From an uncultured Collinsella sp. (GTDB lineage: Bacteria; Actinomycetota; Coriobacteriia; Coriobacteriales; Coriobacteriaceae): 13,394 nt of DNA. The notes under the pieces were generated by a model. That model had not been told where the DNA came from. It was given only the letters and a program-made list of their open reading frames with translations, and searched no databases. The DNA lies in assembly GCA_900545995.1 (NCBI GenBank), contig URBM01000043.1, positions 1-13,394 of the forward strand, read 5' to 3'. This document shows positions 1 through 4,712 of the stretch, piece by piece; the stretch's first letter is position 1; every line of letters begins with the position of its first letter. The translations under genes were made by a program, and so were the position numbers.

Positions 1-657
1 GCAGTACACACCGGCCTCGGCGGCAGCGGCGGCGACCTTCTTCATCATGACGGCGGGGCCGCAGCTGGCGACGTAGTCGTAGCCGCCCTCTCCAAGCAGC
101 TCGGCTGCCGGATCGGTGCAAAAACCGTGCGTGCCGAGCGAACCGTCGTCGGTGCACACGTTAACCGTGGCGCCCAGCGCACGGAACTCATCGACACCCA
201 CGACTTTGGAAGCGGTACCGAAGCCCAGGCACACGTCCACATCAACACCCTGCTCGGCAAGCATGCCGGCAAGACACAGCACAGGCGGAACGCCGATGCC
301 ACCGGCGACGAGCAGTGCCTTCCTGGTGCCCTCGGGTACCATCCAGCCACGGCCACCGGGGCCCAACAGGTTAGAGGTGGAGCCAGGGCCCATCTGGGAC
401 AAACGGCGGGTATCGTCGCCCACGACGGCGTACCACAGCTCGACGGTGCCGGCCTCGGCGTCGGCGCGGTAGAAACTCAAGGGCACACGAAGCAGAGAAG
501 ACGCATCGCCGGGGACGGCGATGTTCACAAACTGACCGGGCTTGAGCGCACTTGCAAGCTTGGGGGCCGAGATGACGAGCGAGAAGATGCCGTCGGCGAT
601 CTCCCGGTTCGAGACGACCTCGAAGTCGTGCATGCGTGCAGTGGAAGGTGTGGGCAT
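1..657 (-). CDS. pyrK: Dihydroorotate dehydrogenase B electron transfer subunit PyrK, 3' end missing
   Basis: This is the FAD/iron-sulfur subunit that passes electrons from the PyrD dihydroorotate dehydrogenase to NAD in pyrimidine synthesis. The 219 visible residues form a ferredoxin-reductase fold. A flavin-binding stretch LLRVPLSFYRAD lies at about residues 55-66. A nucleotide-binding loop LLVAGGIGVPP is at about 115-125, and ASCGPAVMMKK at about 197-207. The frame is open to base 1, so the family's C-terminal [2Fe-2S] cysteine cluster is off the window; the last visible residue, C219, may be the conserved Cys just before it. The ATG at 657 has GGAG five bases upstream; an in-frame ATG eight codons later is a weaker alternative. 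It lies 92 bases downstream of pyrC, unlike the tight spacing of the genes before it. The usual PyrD partner is presumably further left. Identification is from recognised motifs. Confidence 0.9.
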   Translation of the reverse strand, partial: MPTPSTARMHDFEVVSNREIADGIFSLVISAPKLASALKPGQFVNIAVPGDASSLLRVPLSFYRADAEAGTVELWYAVVGDDTRRLSQMGPGSTSNLLGPGGRGWMVPEGTRKALLVAGGIGVPPVLCLAGMLAEQGVDVDVCLGFGTASKVVGVDEFRALGATVNVCTDDGSLGTHGFCTDPAAELLGEGGYDYVASCGPAVMMKKVAAAAAEAGVYC

Positions 658-672
658 AGACGCTCCAATCCC

Positions 673-688
673 CCATGCGGTTGCATGG
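673..688 (-). promoter_or_regulatory. Small hairpin just upstream of the pyrK ribosome binding site
   Basis: On the minus strand CCATGC, a four-base AACC loop and GCATGG form a perfect six-pair stem. It ends about six bases before the GGAG that serves pyrK. It could modulate pyrK translation or protect the 5' end of a processed message. The function is inference. Confidence 0.35.
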
Positions 689-689
689 T

Positions 690-729
690 CTAAACGAACA
701 GAAAGCGCGGCACCGCAAGGGCGCCGCGC
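690..729 (-). terminator. Terminator-like hairpin between pyrC and pyrK
   Basis: On the minus strand GCGCGGCGCC and GGTGCCGCGC pair over ten positions around a CTTGC loop, followed by the T-rich TTTCTGTTCGTTT. One pair is a G-U wobble when read on the minus strand but an A-C mismatch on the plus strand, so the structure suits leftward transcription. The T run is interrupted, so partial termination or processing inside the pyr operon is more likely than a full stop. Confidence 0.55.
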
Positions 730-749
730 ACAAAAGCGATAAGGCTATG

Positions 750-2039
750 CTAGCAGATGCAGCCGTCGGCAAGCGTCTGCTTGCCACCGACAAATACATC
801 GGTGGCACGACCGGTGAGCGTGCGGCCGGCAAAACCGGAGTTCTCGGCGCGCGACTCGTAACCGTCCTCGCCAACCGTCCAGGTTGCGGAGGGGTCGAAC
901 ACGGTCAGGTCGGCGACAGAGGCCGCCTTGACCTGAACCTGATCGAGGCCCAGAATCTCACGCGGCTTGATGGCCATGAGCTCGACCATGCGGCTCACGC
1001 TCATCTTGCCCGTGTTGACCAGCTCAGTGAGCACGAGCGACAGCGAAGTCTCGAGGCCAATCATTCCAAAGGGCGCGAGCTCGAACTCGCGGGCCTTCTC
1101 CCACGGGGTGTGGGGAGCGTGGTCGGTAACGATAGCGTCGACGGTACCGTCGATGACACCCTGACGGATGGCCTCGGCATCCTCGTCGGTGCGCAGCGGC
1201 GGATTGACCTTGAGCGAGGTGTTGTAGGTCTCGTCCAGGTCGTTCTCGGTCAGGAACATGTGGTGCGGGGTGGCCTCGCAGGTCACCTGGACACCGGCAG
1301 CCTTACCGGCACGCACGAGCTCCAGGCCATGAGCGGTGGAGATGTGCTGGATGTGCAGCTTGGCACCGGTCAGCTTGGCAATCTCGATGTCGCGGGCAAT
1401 CTGAAGCTCCTCGCCGGCGGCCGGCCAACCCTCGAGGGCCAGACGGGTCGAGACCTTGCCCTCGTTGATCTGGCCGTGGCCGACCAGATCCTCGTCCTGG
1501 CAGTGGCTCATAAAGACCTTGCCGAACATCTTGCCGTAGTCCATGCAGCGACGGAGCATGCCCGCGCCCTGCACGCCGCGACCATCGTCGGTGAAGGCGA
1601 CGGCGCCGTGGGCGACCATATCGCCCATCTCGGACATGGCCTCGCCCTTAAGACCGCGGGTCATGGCGCCCGACGGATAGACGCGGCAGTGGCCGACCTC
1701 GGCAGCGCGGGACTTGACGAACTCCACGACGGTGCCGTTATCGGTGACGGGATCGGTGTTGGGCATGGCGCACACGCCGGTAAAGCCGCCCTTGGCAGCA
1801 GCGCGGGTGCCGCTCTCGATGTCCTCTTTGACCTCGTAGCCAGGCTCGCGCAGATGCACGTGCATATCCACCAGGCCGGGGACGAGATGCTTGCCGGAAA
1901 GGTCGCGGACCTCGGCTCCCTCGGCGGCGAGGTTCTCGCCGACCTCGGCGATCTTGTCACCGTCGATCAGGACGTCGACGACACCGTCAAGCTCGACGGA
2001 CGGATCGACGACGTGGGCATTCTTAAGAAGCAAGGCCAT
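750..2039 (-). CDS. pyrC: Dihydroorotase, class I
   Basis: This cytosolic zinc amidohydrolase cyclises N-carbamoyl-aspartate to dihydroorotate, the third step of pyrimidine synthesis. The 429-residue protein is full length for the bacterial class I family. The metal-binding DMHVHLREPG has its histidines at residues 60 and 62. AFTDDGRGVQ carries an aspartate where animal-type and class II enzymes have the carboxylated lysine, as is usual in Bacillus- and Aquifex-type enzymes. CEATPHHMFL and IVTDHAPHT supply the later metal and substrate residues. The ATG at 2039 is chosen because GGAGGTG lies six bases upstream and the protein then begins MALLLKNAHVVDP as in homologues. The frame runs open another 52 codons upstream inside pyrB, but that stretch is not protein-like. 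The gene overlaps the pyrB end by 17 bases, which suggests translational coupling. Confidence 0.96.
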   Translation of the reverse strand: MALLLKNAHVVDPSVELDGVVDVLIDGDKIAEVGENLAAEGAEVRDLSGKHLVPGLVDMHVHLREPGYEVKEDIESGTRAAAKGGFTGVCAMPNTDPVTDNGTVVEFVKSRAAEVGHCRVYPSGAMTRGLKGEAMSEMGDMVAHGAVAFTDDGRGVQGAGMLRRCMDYGKMFGKVFMSHCQDEDLVGHGQINEGKVSTRLALEGWPAAGEELQIARDIEIAKLTGAKLHIQHISTAHGLELVRAGKAAGVQVTCEATPHHMFLTENDLDETYNTSLKVNPPLRTDEDAEAIRQGVIDGTVDAIVTDHAPHTPWEKAREFELAPFGMIGLETSLSLVLTELVNTGKMSVSRMVELMAIKPREILGLDQVQVKAASVADLTVFDPSATWTVGEDGYESRAENSGFAGRTLTGRATDVFVGGKQTLADGCIC

Positions 2040-2967
2040 TATCGGCACCTCCAAGCAGCAGATACAGGATAGCCATACGCACGCAGATACCGGCGTAGAC
2101 CTGCTCCAGGATGACGGAGCGTTGCGGGTGGTCGGCCATATAGGAGTCGAACTCAACGCCGCGGTTGATGGGGCCCGGGTGGCAGATGATCGCATCGGGC
2201 TTCATGAGCTTCTCGCGGTCCTTGGTCAGGCCGAAGAGCTTGTGGTACTCACGAATGGTCGGGAACGGGGCACCCTCGAGGCGCTCCTGCTGCACGCGCA
2301 GCATGTAGACGACGTCCAGCTCGGGCAGGACGGAATCGAGGTCGCTCGTCACGTGGTCGCAGCCCAGGACCTCGGGCGCCGGCGGCAGCAGCGTGCCGGG
2401 GGCGACGGCGTAGGTCTCGCAGCCCATGATCTTAAGGGCGGGGATCAGCGAGCCGCAGACGCGGGAGTGCGCGATATCGCCGACGACGGCGACCTTCAGA
2501 CCGTGGAAGTCACCCTTGTGCTCCCAGATGGTGTACAGGTCGAGCAGGGCCTGCGTGGGATGGTTGTGCTTGCCGTCACCGGCGCAGATAACACTCGCGG
2601 GCGAATTCTGCGTGACGATGTAGGGAGCGCCGGCGTGCTTGTCGCGCACGACGATGCAGTCAATCTTGTAGGCGTTGAGGGTCTCGACGGTGTCAACGAG
2701 GCTCTCGCCCTTGACCGTGGAGGTCGAGGAGCCGCCAAAGTTGAGGCTGTCGGCCGAAAGACGCTTCTCGGCGAGCTCGAAGGAGCTGCGGGTGCGCGTC
2801 GAGGGCTCGTTGAACATGTTGACGATGGTCTTGCCCTTGAGCGTGGGGACCTTCTTGATGGCACGCTCGTTGACCTCGGAGAACGCCTTGGCGGTCTCGA
2901 GGATGAGCTTGATATCCTCTTCAGAGTACTCGGTAATGTCGATCAGGTGCTTATGGTTGAACGGCAC
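2023..2967 (-). CDS. pyrB: Aspartate carbamoyltransferase catalytic chain
   Basis: This enzyme condenses carbamoyl phosphate and aspartate in the first committed step of UMP synthesis. From the chosen start it is 314 residues, normal for the catalytic chain. The carbamoyl-phosphate loop FNEPSTRTRSSFE is at about residues 52-64, STVKGES at about 83-89 supplies a neighbouring active-site lysine, GDGKHNHPTQALLD is at about 130-143, and HPGPINRG is at about 263-270. No regulatory pyrI is visible, which fits control through PyrR. Start choice: the GTG at 2979 lies inside the Shine-Dalgarno sequence, so the in-frame GTG at 2967 is preferred; the protein then begins (M)PFNHKHLIDI. That start is four bases after the pyrR stop. 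The 3' end overlaps pyrC by 17 bases. Confidence 0.95.
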   Translation of the reverse strand: MPFNHKHLIDITEYSEEDIKLILETAKAFSEVNERAIKKVPTLKGKTIVNMFNEPSTRTRSSFELAEKRLSADSLNFGGSSTSTVKGESLVDTVETLNAYKIDCIVVRDKHAGAPYIVTQNSPASVICAGDGKHNHPTQALLDLYTIWEHKGDFHGLKVAVVGDIAHSRVCGSLIPALKIMGCETYAVAPGTLLPPAPEVLGCDHVTSDLDSVLPELDVVYMLRVQQERLEGAPFPTIREYHKLFGLTKDREKLMKPDAIICHPGPINRGVEFDSYMADHPQRSVILEQVYAGICVRMAILYLLLGGADNGLAS

Positions 2968-2971
2968 GGTA

Positions 2972-3556
2972 CTACTCACCTCCCAGCGGCGCGGAGCCCA
3001 CGTGGGAACCCGGCGCGACGTCGTTAATCTCGACAGCGGTGTGGCCGTCGACTTCCTTCATATATAGGTGCACGTTCTCCTCATGCGACGAGGGAACGTT
3101 CTTGCCGACAAAGTCCGGCGAGATGGGGAGCTCGCGGTGGCCGCGGTCAACGAGGACTGCCAGCTCAATGCGGCTCGGACGGCCCAGGTCCATGACGGCG
3201 TCGAGAGCGGCGCGGATGGTACGACCCGTATAGAGGATGTCGTCCACCAGCACGACGCGCTTGCCGTCGACGCTGAAGGGAATGTTGGTAGCGTGGATCG
3301 CGGGAGCGAAATTGGTCGCATAGTCATCGCGGTAGAAGCTGATGTCCAGGCTGCCGAGCGGAACGTCGACGCCCTCGATCTCCTTGATCTCCTCGGCGAG
3401 CTTCTTTGCCAGAAGGTCGCCGCGCGTGACGATGCCGACCAGAGCGAGGTCTTCACAGCCCTCGTTGCGCTCGAGAATCTCGTGCGCGATGCGGGTCATC
3501 GCTCGATTGACGGCGGTCTCGTCCATGATGACCGCCTTGGGGGAAGTCGTGCCCAT
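2972..3556 (-). CDS. pyrR: Bifunctional pyr operon regulator PyrR / uracil phosphoribosyltransferase
   Basis: PyrR binds pyr mRNA when uridine nucleotides are plentiful and, in many bacteria, also makes UMP from uracil and PRPP. The 194-residue protein has the type I phosphoribosyltransferase fold. VGIVTRGDLLAKKLA is at about residues 40-54. DISFYRDDY is at about 71-79. The PRPP loop VVLVDDILYTGRT is at 101-113. The PyrR signature LVDRGHRELPISPDFVGKNV is at about 135-154. The tail of about 15 residues (SHVGSAPLGGE) is a little longer than in Bacillus PyrR. The ATG at 3556 has AAGGAG five bases upstream. It is the first gene of the operon, directly behind a leader with a PyrR-type hairpin and terminator, which fits autoregulation. 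Whether it retains catalytic activity cannot be told from sequence. Confidence 0.96.
   Translation of the reverse strand: MGTTSPKAVIMDETAVNRAMTRIAHEILERNEGCEDLALVGIVTRGDLLAKKLAEEIKEIEGVDVPLGSLDISFYRDDYATNFAPAIHATNIPFSVDGKRVVLVDDILYTGRTIRAALDAVMDLGRPSRIELAVLVDRGHRELPISPDFVGKNVPSSHEENVHLYMKEVDGHTAVEINDVAPGSHVGSAPLGGE
2976..2983 (-). promoter_or_regulatory. Full-length Shine-Dalgarno that decides the pyrB start
   Basis: GGAGGTGA on the minus strand is complementary to the 3' end of 16S rRNA over eight bases. It stands eight bases from the GTG at 2967 but covers the upstream GTG at 2979, so the downstream codon is the better start. It overlaps the end of pyrR, which is consistent with coupled translation. 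Confidence 0.6.
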
Positions 3557-3594
3557 CGATCTCCTTCCTCACATGTCTTGCTGCTGACACAGTC

Positions 3595-3635
3595 AAAAAA
3601 ATAGATGCCCGACCGCTCAAAGCGGACCAGACACC
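3595..3635 (-). terminator. Intrinsic terminator in the pyrR leader (attenuator)
   Basis: On the minus strand the leader folds into an imperfect hairpin. The core is CCGCT-TTG-AGCGG, extended outward by GGTG..C and GCATC with two mismatches and a bulged U. The stem is followed after two bases by seven Ts (3601-3595). It ends 38 bases before the pyrR start, the usual arrangement for transcription attenuation of a pyr operon. The T run is seen directly; the regulatory role is inferred from the neighbouring hairpin and the downstream gene. Confidence 0.7.
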
Positions 3636-3680
3636 CACAGGAAGGGCTGCTCTTTGGCAGCAATGTAATTCCATGTGGGT
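3633..3680 (-). promoter_or_regulatory. Candidate PyrR-binding hairpin (anti-antiterminator) in the pyr leader
   Basis: ACCCACA (3680-3674) pairs with TGTGGGT (3639-3633). GGAA with TTCC continues the stem past one bulged base. After an internal loop, GCTGC and GCAGC close a six-base loop CAAAGA (3656-3651). A bulged stem topped by a hexaloop is the architecture of PyrR sites, whose loop consensus is CNGNGA; this loop matches at five of six positions. The 3' arm abuts the terminator hairpin, so both can form together when PyrR is bound. A competing hairpin GGGTA-CGAGA-TACCC (3691-3677) can take the 5' arm away. The structure is seen; the ligand is inferred. Confidence 0.55.
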
Positions 3681-3709
3681 ATCTCGTACCCCTTTAATGG
3701 TCAAGGGAT

Positions 3710-3744
3710 AGTGTAGCCAACCTCGAGCTTAATTGCGAGCATAA
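3710..3744 (-). promoter_or_regulatory. Weak candidate promoter for the pyr operon
   Basis: TACACT at 3715-3710 could be a -10 box and would start the transcript near 3703, just upstream of the leader hairpins. No good -35 stands at the usual spacing (about TCGCAA). A TTGACC at 3704-3699 exists but lacks a convincing -10. The position is suggested mainly by where the leader structures begin. Confidence 0.25.
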
Positions 3745-3808
3745 ATACAGAGCAATCCGTAAACGGAGCCCAATGCTCCATAAACCTATATATATTTGTG
3801 GGACGTGC

Positions 3809-3837
3809 TTGAAAACGCACGCACGAGCTGGCATAAT
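3809..3837 (+). promoter_or_regulatory. Candidate upstream promoter toward rpmB
   Basis: TTGAAA (3809-3814) and CATAAT (3832-3837) are separated by exactly 17 bases, with a TG extension one base before the -10. By sequence it is the best sigma-70-type promoter in the window. It would give a leader of about 160 bases before rpmB, with no obvious ORF or terminator between, so it is either a distal rpmB promoter or the start of a short untranslated RNA. Confidence 0.5.
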
Positions 3838-3920
3838 CCCCTCTGCTGCACGCAAATCGGATCTACGTCCAGGGCCGTGGCGTGAGCACTATCGCCAAAA
3901 GAGGAATATCTCTGTGTAGA

Positions 3921-3952
3921 TTACGCACAGGGAGCTGCTTCTGTGCTATAGT
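3921..3952 (+). promoter_or_regulatory. Candidate proximal rpmB promoter, extended -10
   Basis: TG-C-TATAGT ends at 3952 and forms an extended -10 box. The nearest -35-like hexamer, TTACGC at 3921, is 20 bases away, so the TG extension would carry most of the recognition. Inverted copies of CTGTG/CACAG (3912-3916, 3926-3930, 3941-3945) surround the box and could be an operator; the stretch 3925-3946 reads GCACAG-(10)-CTGTGC. Confidence 0.5.
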
Positions 3953-4006
3953 TCAGGCTTGTTTGTTAACGCGACATGTTCGTTTGTCGCCCAAGGAGGG
4001 TCAGTT

Positions 4007-4195
4007 ATGTCCAAAGTTTGCGAAGTTTGCGGTAAGCACCCCGTTGCCGGTCGCTCCATCAGCCACTCTCACCGCGTCACCAACCGTAAGTTCCGCCCCA
4101 ACATCCAGCGCGTCTACGTCGTCGTCGATGGTCACCGTCGCAAGATGAACGTTTGCTCCACCTGCCTCAAGTCCGGCAAGGTTGCGCGCTCCTAA
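4007..4195 (+). CDS. rpmB: 50S ribosomal protein L28, zinc-ribbon form
   Basis: The 62-residue protein is a standard bL28 of the large ribosomal subunit. It begins MSKVCEVCGKHPVAG and contains the family signature SHSHRVTNRKFRPNIQRV. Cysteines at residues 5, 8, 50 and 53 form two CxxC pairs, the zinc-binding (C+) version of the protein. The ATG at 4007 has AGGAGGG seven bases upstream (3994-4000); the same frame is open another 16 codons, but that part is not like L28. It is monocistronic, with its own promoters upstream and a strong terminator about 70 bases downstream. It is divergent from the pyr operon. Confidence 0.97.
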   Translation: MSKVCEVCGKHPVAGRSISHSHRVTNRKFRPNIQRVYVVVDGHRRKMNVCSTCLKSGKVARS

Positions 4196-4266
4196 ATAAG
4201 GTCTTACCAACAAGTACCTCGGACTCTCCGGGTCAAAGACCTCGCGTTCACATAGAACTTACCAAA

Positions 4267-4297
4267 GGCGTCCTCCCCCACGGAGGGCGCCTTTTTT
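4267..4297 (+). terminator. Intrinsic terminator of rpmB
   Basis: GGCGTCCTCC and GGAGGGCGCC form a ten-pair stem with one G-U wobble around a CCCAC loop, followed directly by six Ts. Confidence 0.9.
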
Positions 4298-4300
4298 GCA

Positions 4301-4326
4301 CTCATTGGGGACAGACTTACATGAGT
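4301..4326 (+). repeat. Left inverted repeat of the transposase remnant
   Basis: The repeat begins CTCATTGGGGACAGACTT and ends CATGAGT. It matches the reverse complement of 4534-4559 at 25 of 26 positions. Confidence 0.85.
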
Positions 4327-4339
4327 GTTTGCAGATGTC

Positions 4340-4534
4340 AAAGGAATCATAGCCCAGCTGATATGCCTTGAAGCTTGACCAGCGGTACGCATCGAGCGAG
4401 TCGAGCGCGCCTTTCACAGGATTGAGATGGATATAATCGAGCAACTGCACCGCCTGCGCGTCCGACTCGACCGCGACCCGCGAATAGCGATTATCAAACA
4501 GGTGGCCCGTTCTCCCCGTTTTCCCATTGAAATA
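4340..4534 (-). pseudogene. Fragment of a REP-associated tyrosine (Y1) transposase
   Basis: The minus-strand translation contains EYFNGKTGRTGHLFDNRY, then LLDYIHLNPVKGAL and YRWSSFKAYQ. These are the hallmarks of the C-terminal half of REP-associated transposases (typical form: YFN..GR.GHLFQ.RY, YIHLNPV, WSS). The N-terminal half of roughly 100 residues with the HUH metal motif is missing, so the enzyme cannot be active. The tyrosine in EYFN sits where the family's catalytic tyrosine is expected. The open frame extends from 4567 to 4259, but residues outside the given range are read from the inverted repeats and the rpmB terminator. Confidence 0.75.
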
Positions 4535-4559
4535 CTCATGCAAGTCTGTCCCCAATGAG
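4534..4559 (-). repeat. Right inverted repeat of the transposase remnant
   Basis: Reverse complement of 4301-4326 with one mismatch. In the transposase reading frame it encodes LGTDLHEY, so it overlaps the start of the surviving coding fragment. Confidence 0.85.
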
Positions 4560-4590
4560 CGGGGCAATGCAGTAGGCAGATAGTTTTAGT

Positions 4591-4620
4591 TAAAACGCTT
4601 CAGTTTATTGAAGCGTTTTA
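4591..4620. terminator. Perfect 12-bp hairpin upstream of adhE: bidirectional terminator or operator
   Basis: TAAAACGCTTCA and TGAAGCGTTTTA are exact inverted repeats around a six-base GTTTAT loop. A runs before and T runs after the GC core give it the shape of a short bidirectional terminator. The left arm can alternatively pair with GTTTTA at 4583-4588. It lies about 50 bases before the adhE -10 box, so a regulator-binding role is also possible. It does not resemble the Rex operator TTGTGA..TCACAA. Confidence 0.5.
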
Positions 4621-4663
4621 GTGTGCCTTTTACAGGAATCTGACCGTTCGCCGAATAATTTCT

Positions 4664-4672
4664 TGCTATCAT
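4664..4672 (+). promoter_or_regulatory. Candidate adhE promoter, extended -10
   Basis: TG-C-TATCAT forms an extended -10 box about 40 bases before the adhE start. It is the same TGCTAT form as at rpmB. There is no convincing -35 at 16-18 bases. The leader would be about 35 bases long. Confidence 0.45.
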
Positions 4673-4712
4673 GCAAGGCGTAGGGTAAATCTCCGATCGC
4701 AAGGAGACACAA

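Larger units (their letters stand above)
4301..4559. mobile_element. Inverted-repeat-bounded remnant of a REP-associated (IS200-like) element
   Basis: The 26 bases at 4301-4326 recur as their reverse complement at 4534-4559 with a single mismatch (A versus G at the 19th base). The core is TTGGGGACAGACTT. Each repeat can itself fold, because CTCAT at its outer end pairs with ATGAG at its inner end (seven pairs on the left, counting 4299-4305 with 4321-4327). Foldable ends suit single-strand HUH/Y1 transposases. The interior encodes part of such a transposase on the minus strand. The element starts three bases after the rpmB terminator T run. No target duplication is seen, as expected for this family. 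It is probably not able to move by itself. Confidence 0.65.

Noticed and set aside
2040..2195. N-terminal extension of pyrC by 52 codons
   Set aside because: It lies inside pyrB, is Ser/Thr/Pro-rich and unlike any dihydroorotase, and the ATG at 2039 has an ideal Shine-Dalgarno.
2968..2979. GTG at 2979 as the pyrB start
   Set aside because: It is part of the GGAGGTGA ribosome site and would leave no spacing; GTG at 2967 has eight bases.
675..3027. Long plus-strand open frames opposite pyrC and pyrB (465 and 378 codons)
   Set aside because: Same antisense codon-bias effect; low-complexity His/Asp/Gly/Leu-rich translations, no ribosome site, and the minus strand encodes clear pyr enzymes.
3838..4006. 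A structured RNA gene or known riboswitch before rpmB
   Set aside because: Short inverted repeats are present but I recognise no riboswitch core, tRNA or 6S-like fold, and there is no terminator before rpmB.
4583..4620. Rex redox-repressor operator upstream of adhE
   Set aside because: The palindrome does not contain the TTGTGA..TCACAA half sites or a close variant, so I only call an unassigned hairpin.
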